From Lingula anatina (lineage: Eukaryota; Brachiopoda; Lingulata; Lingulida; Lingulidae), in NCBI RefSeq assembly GCF_001039355.2, contig NW_019773764.1, positions 21,237 to 42,148 of the forward strand: DNA of 20,912 nt. The letters run 5' to 3'. Position numbers and translations under genes: made by a program. The notes beneath the pieces are model-generated. The model saw only the letters and a program-made list of their open reading frames with translations, was not told the origin of the DNA and ran no database searches. Of this stretch, positions 9,203 to 17,860 are shown in pieces; the first letter of the stretch is position 1, and the number at the start of each line of letters is the position of its first letter.

Positions 9203-9281
9203 ATGTGTCAGCCAAACTACCAAAGGTCACAGCATTATCAGGCTTTCCCAGGCTTGCCCATCAGTTATAAGGCAAGGTGAG

Positions 9282-9561
9282 CAGAGGCGGTTCCAGGATT
9301 AAATGTAGGGGGGGGAGCCTGCGGATGCAAAACCGCCCCCCCCCCCCCCCACACACACACACTTGACATGGGCTAGGGGCCTGTTGAAGGGTCCCGAAAA
9401 ATGTTGGTATTTAAGAGGGCGAACGGTGCCATTTGGTTTGGTAAACAACTATGATTCAGCTAGTCAAAATATTAATTTCAAGAGGGGGACCAGAAATCGA
9501 AGAGGGGGGGGGGGGGGGTCAGGACCCCTTGACCTCCCCCCCCCTTCTAAATCCGACACTG
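9282..9561. mobile_element. Nested hAT-like MITE with G/C homopolymer runs
   Basis: The left end CAGAGGCGGTTCCAGGATT and the reverse-complemented right end CAGTGTCGGATTTAGAAGG pair imperfectly. They resemble the CAGNGGCGGATCCAGG ends of a common invertebrate hAT-type MITE. Inside are G runs (9307-9316, 9506-9518), C runs (~9335-9350, 9533-9544) and a short (AC)n at about 9350-9361. It has no counterpart next to the right arm of the surrounding Tc1/mariner element, so it inserted later. GGTGAG before and GGTTAG after may be a worn duplication, but this is not decisive. Confidence 0.6.
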
Positions 9562-10108
9562 GGTTAGGAGCCATTCAGTTTAATTTCATCAGGGTAGACT
9601 TCGTCTTCTGTTAACCTTTTTGTTAATACAGATTTGGTCTCAACGAAATCGTTTAGAAGCTTGAGAAACTGCTCAGACTTCAAACATGCTATTAACACAG
9701 GAATAATTTCCGGATTGTCAATCATTTAATTGGATTCAATAGAACATCAGAAGATTAAAGCTAAAATTCAAGAAATGTTGTTTAAATGAAACCATAGCAA
9801 TAGGTAACCAGTAATAAGCTTATGGAAAAATCGCTAAACTGAATGAGGTGAGATGTCATCGTGTACTTGAAGTATACATGCACATACAGATTTGCATTTA
9901 ATATGGAATATTTTAGTTCAAAAGCAAAGTGTTGATAATAAATTAACTTTTTAGAAAAGTTGATCACAAACGACAATTGTGATCAGGTATATGTGTAGCC
10001 AGGTGTGTTGATTATTGTTCATTAGGCTGCTTTCTCTGAAGTGCGGTTATATTGCGTAATATGAGGCAGTTTCTCTGTGCAGTCCTCTTTGGCTGGTTAC
10101 AGATTGGG

Positions 10109-10115
10109 TATAAAA
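10109..10115 (+). promoter_or_regulatory. TATA box of the Tc1-type transposase gene
   Basis: TATAAAA lies in the context GGGTATAAAAGGGC, 94 bases before the transposase ATG at 10203. This leaves room for a start site near 10140 and a short leader. Confidence 0.6.
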
Positions 10116-10202
10116 GGGCAGCAGTTCTGCAGAATAAGTCTCCATATTTCGGCAACGCCCAGTCAGAAGAGTTTGATATTTTGCAGACTCTTAGCTGACT
10201 TT

Positions 10203-11180
10203 ATGGTACGTGAACTAACGGCAGCAACTTGCCACACTATTGTTGCATTATGCCAGAATGGACAGAAGCAAACTGCTATTGCCAGACAGCTGAAAGTGTC
10301 CCAAGTAGCAGTTTCTAACGTCTTACAAAAACACATCCAGACTGGTACATCAACACAGGGACCACAGCCAGGACGTCCTAAAGTCACTACCAGAAGGGAA
10401 GACCGCTTGCTTCTGCGGTTATGTTCCAACAACCGGACAAAGACAACTCTTGCTCTACAAAATGAGAGGCAAATTACCATTCAAAAGCGTGTTTCTAGAA
10501 TCCTAGTGAATGCAAATCTACTTTTTGCTGGTTACCTCTATGAACAGAGCAACATGGTGGGCTAGACGCCTTTTGCGGTTCTAGCCACAGCACTGGGTTC
10601 ATGTAGATTTTTACAGACGAGCTAGGGTTTGAGATCCACCACCGCAATGGCTGAATCAGAGCCGTAGGCTTCCAGACGAGGTATTGCACGTGGCTTGTGT
10701 CACCCTACAGTGACTTGTGGCCGTGGCAGTATCTGTGTTTCCGCGCTGGAGCCAAAACACTATTGGTGTCAATTGATGGAAACCTCAACCAGATAAAATA
10801 CAGGGACATTTTAGAGAATACTTGCTTGCCATTTGCAAGCAGGTACTTCCAGGACAACTTCATCCTGCAAGATGACAATGCCAGTCCACACTGTGCCCAT
10901 GCAATAACTGCTTTTCTGCAAAACCAAGAGGTAAACCAGTTGCCTTGGCCGACAAAATTCCCCTGCCATGAATTCAATAGAAAACCTGTAGGCAGAAATC
11001 GCTAGCAGAATCAAGAGCTTACCGGTCCAGCCTACAAATCGGTACAAGCTTAGACAAGCTCTGACTAATGCGTGGAACACAATAGTGGATCAAACTCTAA
11101 GAAACCTCTCTGCAGGAATGCCTCGTAGAGTGAGGGCTCTGGTTGCAGCTAGAAGAGGCTGCATGCGTTGTTATCTGTTT
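10203..11180 (+). pseudogene. Tc1-type DDE transposase, degenerate
   Basis: From ATG 10203 the frame MVRELTAATCHTIVALCQNG continues with the helix-turn-helix TAIARQLKVSQVAVSNVLQK, a GRPK hook and TTRREDR, which is a typical Tc1 N-terminal DNA-binding half, to 10565. The catalytic half is spread over several frames: FTDE (first acidic residue, ~10608), HVACV, IDGNLNQIKYRD, FILQDDNASPH (second Asp, ~10857-10890), then NSIENL-stop-AEI (third acidic residue, TAG where Trp is normal, ~10970-10990). It ends with LRQALTNAWN and GMPRRVRALVAARRG to about 11160. Tc1 transposases cut and paste at TA sites. Frameshifts near 10565 and 10960, stop codons at two or more points and weakened motifs show that it is dead. 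It lies centrally between the long inverted repeats, as expected for the element's own enzyme. Confidence 0.85.
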
Positions 11181-11786
11181 CCATTTTTTAAATTTGTCTT
11201 GATAATTCTTTTGTGTAAGAGAAAATCCTTACCAACTAATATTCTTGATAATATCGAGTTCATAAGAATTTAATATTTCGTTGTTATCAGCTATAAAATT
11301 ATACATGTGCTGTTTATAACGCCGATTTGAATACGTATTTAAATTAAATTTTTGATGATGTATTCACACAGGTTGATTTATTAAAGCCATATCGAACATG
11401 ATAACAAGTGTTTTTTTTTTTTCATTAATTACAAATATATGGGAAAAAAATCAAAAGAAATTTGTCTAAAAAATCCATTTTAAATGTCAAGTCTGTACAT
11501 TGCATCACATGAATTACTTGATTCAGCAAATCCCTCCAATGCATTAATAAGGTAATCATCTTTTTCAAATCTAGGTAAAAGGGGCCGTTGTGTGATCCAA
11601 TATGTTTACATCTCAATGGCAACGCAGTATTTAATTGCATATTTAATTCAGATTCGAATAATTACTTCAGTGTGACAGTGTAGCACTTATTTCTGATTTG
11701 GTTAAAGTGAAAATGTCTTAACCACTTTCCCTAACCTGAAAACATGGGTGTGGGCACTTCAAGTTCCATGTTTGCTTGCCTAGTTA

Positions 11787-12363
11787 ACGTAAGAGCAGTT
11801 CTGAAGGCAGGTTCTAACTATCAGCAGATTGACTTGTGTTTGACAGATACAGGGAAGAAACAATAAAAGGTGCTACTCGGACATGATTCACAAAGTCAGT
11901 GCTACCAATCAGACAAGACATCTGATTTATCACATTCCCTGACCCTGAAAACATAGGTGTAGACACTTCATGTGTCATGTTTGCTTGCCTAGTTACAGAG
12001 ATACAGAAGTAAAACGGTTTTTCAGTAATGGCAATCCTAATTTGCATATTTAGGAAAATTGTGTAAATCTAATTCTAACAGAAATATCTTAATAATGTTC
12101 CTCGACCCTGAAAATATAGGTAATGACATGTCATTTGTCATATTCGCCTGTTTAGTTCCAGAGATATTGCAGAAACTTATAAATCTGGCGGCCATTTTGT
12201 TTTTTTTGCAAATTAGACCGTTAAAAACGCAAAATTTCGCTTGGGAACCGGGTTAATCGGATTCAGCATCCCAAAATTATGCTAATAAGCCTGGTTCCCA
12301 ACTTTTACCCCAAAATGCCCCTTGCTTCTTATGCAGAGCCTTTTTTCAAAAATCTCACTAGAC
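11787..12363 (-). repeat. Right terminal inverted repeat
   Basis: This is the inverted copy of 8634-9202 with about 90% visible agreement along most of its length. It carries the same two 163-bp units (equivalent points at about 11976 and 12139). An additional partial third unit sits immediately inward at about 11717-11786 and is not present beside the left arm. Confidence 0.9.
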
Positions 12364-12365
12364 TA

Positions 12366-13290
12366 TTCTGTGATATGCATGTTTTTTTACACTGTAAGAC
12401 AATAAAGATAATAAATGTTCTATATACAGACAGTTTGATTTTTACAACTTTTTAATTAATCTGTATTTGTTGCTGAATACCTGGAAAATTAGTATCAGAA
12501 TAATTGTTTTTAAGGTTTTTTATAATGATAACCAAAAGGCACAGGATTTCATGCTTCTGTGCTTGACAGTTCTAATGTTTTAATTACCACAAAACTGCTG
12601 AAAAACGTGGAAAACGAATTACAAATAATTTTACACAAGACATAGGCTTCATGTATTTCGTGAAAGTGAATATATAAAGTCTGTTTTTCCCTCACCACCA
12701 TTTAAATCAAAGCAAAATATTATTACAAAGTGTACAGTTTTTCTGGTTGATAAAATCGACACAAGGGTCATATACTGACACTAATTAATAAAGTGAATAT
12801 CGCAACATCGATCTATTTCTTCCAGCTAAATCACCTGTAAAGGTCATCGGACAGGAGGGAAATCCAGGTAAGTCCCAATTTTCATTTTTTTCTTGAAGGG
12901 CAAAAAATTAGTTGGATTATTTGGTTTGATGTGTTTGTGAAATAAAAATCAAGTGTTCCTGTCTTTTTCTTAAGTTGAAAAAAATATTTCTCTCTTCTCT
13001 TGCAAAGTATATACTGTTTAAATTTGTCATGGTTAGAGGAAGTGAGCAGGTATTACTGGTCAAGACAAGAGCAGCACCAATCTAAACTCTTACATTTTCA
13101 GACATCAATATATCGCCAACAAAATAAAAGTCCAGGAAGATCTCTTTTGTATTTTATCACCCTAATGTTCTTTTATAAACACATATAGGTTTTACAGTCA
13201 TAGGACCTCTACCAGTGGGTATATGACTCTTTGAAAATTGCCATGGTCAAATATGGTTTTGGGGGGGTGGGGTGCAAAATGTGGGTGCAG
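12366..13290. other. No gene seen; one candidate 42-bp exon
   Basis: This A/T-rich stretch is mostly featureless. At 12826-12867 a pyrimidine tract and CTTCCAG acceptor precede 42 bases ending at CAG followed by a consensus GTAAGT donor. In one phase it reads KSPVKVIGQEGNP. The open stretch 13000-13188 has no recognisable motif. A G-rich run lies at 13258-13272. Confidence 0.3.
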
Positions 13291-13293
13291 TGT

Positions 13294-13530
13294 GGACTAG
13301 TTGGGTTATATTTTTTATTTGAATGTCTTGGGAGGAAGAATATTGATTGACAAAAAACATCACATAGGAATATTGTAAATATATAACTAGATAAGGGGAA
13401 AATAAGCATATAAATGAGTTGCATGTCTGCTGAATGAAAATCAGCTTCGAAAGCTGGAAAAATTGAAAAAAATATCCACGGGGATAGATCGATCTAAAAT
13501 CTATGGGAATGCGCCTTAAGTGCAGGAGTT
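13294..13530 (+). pseudogene. Diverged copy of the family B 3' end
   Basis: This segment aligns by eye with 20092-20310. Both share TGTAAATATATAACT, then AATAAGC.TAT..ATGAGT.GCATG.CTGCT, then GAAAATC.GCT.CGAAAGCTG and a worn match to GCAGGAGTT / GCAGAAGTT. At the protein level the last codons here (FECLGRKNID then stop TGA) parallel VFGYLWGKNND of the 20.1-kb copy. It therefore holds the last ~20 codons and the 3' flank of a family B gene whose remaining body is not found next to it. It could be a separate truncated copy or the far end of copy 1, split by later insertions. Confidence 0.55.
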
Positions 13531-14372
13531 GTAAGATATTATAAAAATGTGGAAAAAAAACCCAGTAATGTATAAAATAATTTTAATAGTAAGATTTTTA
13601 AGATGCCAAAGAATCGAGTCTGAGGAAAAACCAATAAAAAAAGAACAGCCCAACTTCATGAAAGCTAAAACAATCAAGATGATTTTCGAATTAACTGTAT
13701 TGTATAAACATTCATCAGTTGTGTACGTTTCAAGACAAAGGGTAAAACTTTTTTCATCTTATTTGTTAAAAACTGCAAATGGACATTGATGGTGACAACG
13801 AAGACGGTAACAAACATAAGCGACGGCTATGTCGGATACCAAGTTACTGTGTCGAGAGTTTGTATCAAATTTCCATGGTAAATGTTTGGCCACACGGTCG
13901 CTAAACACGACGATGACATTTACAAATTACACATGTTTCACGCTTTTTAAACACGGCAGTGATTCATGAACTTAAGTCTGAGAATGCTAGTCATGCAATG
14001 AACATAAATAAAGATTAAACTGGTGCACAAACATGGATTATAAATTTCTCTCCATCTTTGAACAAACTATTGAAAGGACCTGAAACGCACAGAAGAATTA
14101 GAAATCTAGGGTAAGTTGTTATAAATTGTTGTCATTCTGTTTTGTTAATAATGTGGTTATATTACTCAATTAGAGTTGGGCTTATCTGTTTCAGTATTGG
14201 ATTCTCATTACTGCTGAAAGATAAATAATGTAAAATTTTATCAAAAACAGGTTTTTCCAGCATCTTTTTTCTTTGCTTATTTGACCTCAAATGGATTATT
14301 TAAATTGTGTGAGCTGGGCACACACTTGCATCTCTGCAGTTGTTTCTTTATTTAAGTAATTTTTAAAAAGTG
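13531..14372. other. Unassigned region with a first-exon-like small ORF
   Basis: At 13779-13904 an ATG in good context opens a 41-codon frame beginning MDIDGDNEDGNKHKRRLCRI. It is acidic and then basic, with a possible donor GTAAAT at 13878. Another donor-like GGTAAGTTG sits at 14110. I do not recognise the peptide and can find no matching next exon. The rest is A/T-rich and empty. Confidence 0.25.
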
Positions 14373-14402
14373 GTGTTACGTTATAATGTGTTACGTTATA
14401 AT
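14373..14402. repeat. 15-bp perfect tandem duplication
   Basis: GTGTTACGTTATAAT occurs twice head to tail (14373-14387 and 14388-14402). Confidence 0.95.
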
Positions 14403-15189
14403 GTGATTGTGGTATCTCGTGACTTTTTGACCAATCGGAACATTGCAAATTGCACGCTCCAGAAGAGAAAAAAAGGTCAAGGTCAAGTGAACGCAACAGA
14501 AGCGTTTTCTCCGCAGCATGGCGATACATGTACTGATGACCGGGGCTGATGAATGGTGCGAGATTTGTCATTGATCTACGATTCAAACATGAGAAATATT
14601 CTGGGAAAAGGACCCGTGTACAACATGTATGGATTCCCAATGGAGAGAGGTATTTTGTATGTGACTGAATGACGTTTGCCTCCGAATCTGTCGATGCATA
14701 ACTATAGCGGTGACAGTGTGACTTGGATTTTCATGAGAAACTGTGCCGCGGGAGAATGTTATTGAGGTGAACAATAATTTGTTTGACAATGTGGATGTAT
14801 TTAACTTTAAAGCGAGGAGGAGGATGTGGCGATAGGCCTGACTGCCCGAGGTGGCATTTATTGACATACATGTGTGCACCATCCATCAACTTCAAGACAT
14901 TATAATCATTCATGTACAAATGACTTTTAAGATTAACTGTAATATTGTTTATTCTTGTTTAGCTTGTTATATTATGTTCTAGTTCTGAAAATTGTTATGT
15001 GTTAAACATAGCTTAGTAATATAGTAAAATTGTTCAAGAACATTGCTTTATGTTATGAGAATCCGTCCGTAACAGTGGATATGATTGTAATAGGGTACAT
15101 GTATTCACATATATATATATAAATATGTAATAGTACATTGTACCTTAATATAAGAAGCTAAAGTATATAAATAGATGTAATGAATATGT
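14403..15189. other. Promoter-like motifs then A/T-rich spacer
   Basis: CCAAT (14431) and two abutting AGGTCA half-sites (14474-14485) with TCAAGGTCA, a monomeric nuclear-receptor type sequence, lie before several short ATG frames of 18-27 codons (14518, 14588). None is recognisable. From 14930 the sequence is A/T-rich with a short (AT)n near 15109-15120 and may include the outer part of the LTR-like unit that follows. Confidence 0.3.
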
Positions 15190-15371
15190 ATAGCTGGTGT
15201 TAGTGCCCCTTTTGTGTCACGTGGTCATGTGACCCTATACTATAAAAAGCTGTTGGGGTGTAATTTGAGGGAGATACACCAGTGACCGGATGTGAAGAAA
15301 GTACTGTATTTTATGTAAGATCAGTTGAAATAAAGACTTTTTGAAAGGACAATACATTTGTTGTCGTGCCA
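15190..15371 (+). promoter_or_regulatory. LTR-like promoter and poly(A) unit, possible solo LTR end
   Basis: An E-box CACGTG (15218-15223) and CATGTG are followed by TATAAAA (15241-15247), a G/A-rich leader and AATAAA (15329-15334). The T-rich stretch ends near GTTGTCGTGCCA. Promoter, start region and poly(A) signal within ~100 bp is the U3-R-U5 pattern of LTR retrotransposons, and the sequence resembles bivalve Gypsy-type LTRs that I recall. I cannot fix the 5' border or a target duplication, and no primer-binding site or gag/pol follows, so a solo LTR is the best guess. A host promoter is the alternative. Confidence 0.45.
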
Positions 15372-15427
15372 CGGTCGCATGATGCTAAATTTTTTAAAAT
15401 GCAAATTATAATTTATTTGAAGCAGTA

Positions 15428-15875
15428 AAGGAGAGCAAAAGCATCCTAGAATTCACATACAACGGCAAGAAAATAGAAATTGTTAATCATTTTAAGTATC
15501 TTGGAATATACTTCTCCCAATAAGATCATTCCTACAAACCAAAGAATACTTATGCAAAAAAGCAACAGCTGCAATGTATGCCCTACTACAGAAAGGAAGA
15601 GCACGGAACCTTTCCATTGAAGACCACCTCTTTCTCTTTGATAAAATAGTGACACCTATACTGTTATATGGATCAGAGATTTGGGGCTTTGGCAAATTAG
15701 GCATGATTGAGAGAGTACACCTAAAATTTTGCTTCACCTAAAATCCAGCACTCCTAACTTTATGGTCTATGGAGAAACAGGCAGAAACATTGAGATTAGA
15801 TCCCGTGTATTAAACTACTGGGCATGCCTAAAATGTGGAAAGCAATCTAAATACTCGGCATTTATACTAAGGCAT
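15428..15875 (+). pseudogene. LINE reverse-transcriptase remnant (C-terminal part)
   Basis: The plus-strand frames give IEIVNHFKYLGIYFSQ then a stop. After a shift they give KATAAMYALLQKGRARNLSI, LFLFDKIVTPILLYGSEIWG and MIERVHLKF. A further shift gives SSTPNFMVYGETGRNIEIRS and VLNYWACLKCGKQSKYSA. The FKYLG, PILLYGSE-WG and NFMVYGE motifs are typical of the post-palm/thumb region of LINE (L1/RTE-like) ORF2 proteins. The endonuclease, the YADD centre and the 3' tail are missing. This is a short dead 3' fragment, typical of target-primed truncation except that the terminal tail is lost too. The exact clade cannot be set. Confidence 0.8.
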
Positions 15876-16070
15876 TCGCTGAGGTTGTAACACCTTCAGC
15901 ATCAACATTGAAAACCACATCAGAACCACAGCTAAAACACAGGAGCCAGTAAAAGTGTTACTTTTGAAAAGAACAGTGTATCCAATGGCTGAATGTCCTC
16001 TATGCGGAAAAAAGTTTTACAGAAGAATTTAACTAGGTACCTTAGAACACATAGAACACATTTTTAACAA
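15876..16070 (+). pseudogene. Degenerate C2H2-like finger segment, possibly family A N-terminus
   Basis: One frame reads EVVTPSASTLKTTSEPQLKH up to TAA. Another, from about 15957, reads LLLKRTVYPMAECPLCGKKF, YRRI, stop, LGTLEHIEHIF. The latter fits C-x2-C-x14-H-x2-H with a stop codon inside the finger. It lies immediately after the LINE remnant and ~100 bp before the CGNKDC segment, in the same orientation. I suggest that it is the start of the same gene, but the connection is inferred from proximity. Confidence 0.35.
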
Positions 16071-16121
16071 TATAATCAAGGCATTTTAGTGGACAAGTGG
16101 AGACATATTCATCTAATATCA

Positions 16122-16373
16122 AGTAACAACCACGGGCCGCTATTTCCAGTGCATGTTCGGTACACGGCTCCACCAGCTTGCGGTAACAAAGATTGCACAA
16201 ACATCATGCAGACTGCCTCACTAGGAAGAGCCGGCTATTTGCGTGACCACATCCATTCCATACCATTCCTGCCTTTGCCAGGCGATGAACAAAGCATTAT
16301 GGACTTGTCCAATTCTTTGCTCCAAGGCCAGAAATGCGCAGCATTCACGCGATACGCGAGGGTGCTACAGTAG
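16122..16373 (+). pseudogene. Cys/His-rich segment (CGNKDC) of a SWIM-type gene, family A
   Basis: The open frame reads LFPVHVRYTAPPACGNKDCT, then LRDHIHSIPFLPLPGDEQSI and ends in TAG at 16371-16373. The pattern P-x-C-G-N-x-D-C followed ~25 residues on by H-x-H-S-x-P-F resembles the Cys/His-rich region which I recall upstream of the SWIM finger in multicopy cnidarian and mollusc proteins. The SWIM finger lies 1.1 kb downstream on the same strand (17494-17860), as expected for separate exons. No clear donor ends this segment, so it may be truncated. Function is unknown. Confidence 0.4.
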
Positions 16374-16570
16374 GGCTTCACGTGACTCAACTAGCCAATC
16401 ACAGCACAACAATGGCATCGCACACAGACTCTGTGATAAGTGCTCGAGGAACCAATATTGACTACCAAAAGCTGGCAAATCCTACCTATTCATTACCTGC
16501 AAAACGTATCAGATTACACAAAAAACTCTGTATCCAAGTAGTAACTATACTGTACCAAGTCAGGTACTGA

Positions 16571-17410
16571 TGATGTGCAGAGGTCATATATTCCAGAATA
16601 AGCCATTACCACTAATTTATAACTTTTATTTTTGTTTAATATGTTATTCATGAAAGAGTTCATGAAAGATTATTTTAAGTTGTTAAAACGTGATCTTAAT
16701 CTTTTTATATTCAAATAAATGAATAATTTGGGTAAAATTGATCTTCCACTTCTTATTTGCATTTTTCCTTTACTACAAGATTATTTTGGAACAGTTGCAA
16801 CATTAAAAATTAAAATAAATAGCAATCTGAAAGAAGAATTTTTCATAATTACTAAATGATGATAGGAACTTTGCATTAAGAGATTAGTTAAATAGTGATA
16901 TTGTTAGTCAATTTATGTAGAATCTGATTATATGATTAAAAATACTGATTGAATTCTTGGCCTTGCACTGGGCAGTTTTACATTTGTGCCTAGTGCTTTT
17001 TTTGGACTCCATTGTACAGTGGTAAAAGTTCTTCAATTGCCATGAAAGTCTTTAATCAGACTCTGTATGGTGCTGCCATCTTCTGGTGCTATCGGCAACG
17101 AATTAGTTTGCCTTTGTTTCTGAGTGAATTTACCGTCTAAAATCACTATTTCTGAAAATATTTGCGTTTTGCTGAGGGTAGGCTATAGGCAATGCACGGC
17201 AAACTTCTTAGTACGTGTGTGCAACAGAATTTTTTTAAAAACCCTTGCAATATTTGGTCAGGAGTTGCTTAAAGCATAGCACAGCGTTGCAGTTTATCGG
17301 CATCAGGCCGTTAGTTTGTCAATTATCACGAAATACCCACGAATCGCGAACCCATTCATTTTCCTATGGCAATCTAGCAACTCATTAAAAATGCACGCAT
17401 GCACAGTGGG
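16571..17410. other. Presumed intron or intergenic sequence
   Basis: This interval lies between the CGNKDC and SWIM segments. It is A/T-rich to 16980 and of more mixed composition afterwards. The short open stretch 16411-16569 just before it (MASHTDSVISARGTNI, then PAKRIRLHKK) is not recognised. No repeat or gene is supported. Confidence 0.4.
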
Positions 17411-17417
17411 CTAGGCG

Positions 17418-17425
17418 TGACGTCA
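17418..17425. promoter_or_regulatory. Full palindromic CRE (TGACGTCA)
   Basis: TGACGTCA, the complete CREB/ATF-type site, lies 76 bp before the SWIM coding segment in a locally G+C-richer stretch. It may be part of a promoter that drives this segment, but a single 8-mer could occur by chance. Confidence 0.3.
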
Positions 17426-17493
17426 TGCAGTGCATTTCTGGGGATGGCTTCGCTGGATCGAATTCTTACTTCTGATCGAAGAATATAATGCAG

Positions 17494-17860
17494 TGAAATA
17501 AAAGATGCTGCCAGAGGGACCTGCTCGCCCCTTGTAGTTAAATGGGTACACACGCTTCCAAAGCAGTACACTTTCTATTCAGTCTACGAGCAGGACACAA
17601 GGTACTGGTCCGTGTTTGGGCGGGTTGTCGTGACCCATAATTCAGCAACAAATGCACTGAAATGTGCATGCACAACCAAGAAAAAGATTTGTGTACACAA
17701 AGCGTTGGTGTTGTGGTTTATTGCAGAGGAATCACCAGAGTTAGCAAGGGAGGTAGATTCAGTGCAATCCATGTCAATACAGCCAATACCAATGACAGAA
17801 ACAGACACAGCAGTCCAGAACATGTATCCACCAGTCAACACAAATTTGTACAGTTGTTAA
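17494..17860 (+). CDS. SWIM zinc-finger protein segment, family A (partial)
   Basis: The frame is open from just after a possible acceptor (CAG ending at 17493) to TAA at 17858-17860, about 121 codons. It begins EIKDAARGTCSPLVVKWVHT and continues FYSVYEQDTRYWSVFGRVVV. The SWIM finger CACTTKKKICVHKALV (17663-17710, C-x-C-x6-C-x-H) follows, then LWFIAEESPELAREV and a linker with NMYPP. SWIM fingers bind DNA or protein in many transposases and nuclear proteins. The 'RYWS-x-x-GRVVVTH' lead-in plus SWIM is characteristic of a multicopy invertebrate family that I recall, in which another long domain follows the PP motif. Here the protein ends early, so the gene is truncated or an exon joins elsewhere. 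No frameshift or stop interrupts this exon, making it one of the two best-preserved coding pieces in the window. Confidence 0.65.

Larger units (their letters stand above)
8634..12363. mobile_element. Tc1/mariner element, 3.7 kb, with ~570-bp terminal inverted repeats
   Basis: Left arm 8634-9202 and right arm 11787-12363 are inverted copies. Both start, read inward, GTCTAGTG(G/A)GATTT and are flanked by TA on each side (8632-8633 and 12364-12365), the target duplication expected for Tc1/mariner. The interior carries a dead Tc1-type transposase (10203-11180) behind a TATA box, so element and enzyme are consistent. The arms are unusually long for the group and are built from a ~163-bp repeated unit. 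A second small element (9282-9561) sits just inside the left arm. The outermost ~60 bp of the arms diverge by an indel. All parts are decayed and it cannot move by itself. Confidence 0.8.

Noticed and set aside
9363-9614. Open frame inside the nested MITE
   Set aside because: Its Gly/Pro-rich content comes from G and C homopolymers of the element.
10163-11080. Several minus-strand open frames over the Tc1-type transposase
   Set aside because: They are antisense shadows of the plus-strand transposase and carry no motif.
11814-12256. Open frames in the right TIR
   Set aside because: The inverted copy in the left arm has matching sequence without coding constraint. This is repeat sequence, not a gene.
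13000-13188. Open frame of 62 codons with TTTTCAG inside
   Set aside because: No recognisable motif. The acceptor-like string leads into no known coding sequence.
14518-14671. Two small plus-strand ATG frames (18 and 27 codons)
   Set aside because: Too short and unrecognised. The second has a donor-like GGTATT but no partner exon.
14296-14919. Overlapping minus-strand open frames of 60-114 codons
   Set aside because: No domain, signal or splice support, and composition like the surrounding DNA.
15446-15737. Minus-strand open frames over the LINE remnant
   Set aside because: The plus strand carries the FKYLG and YGSEIWG motifs, so these are shadows.
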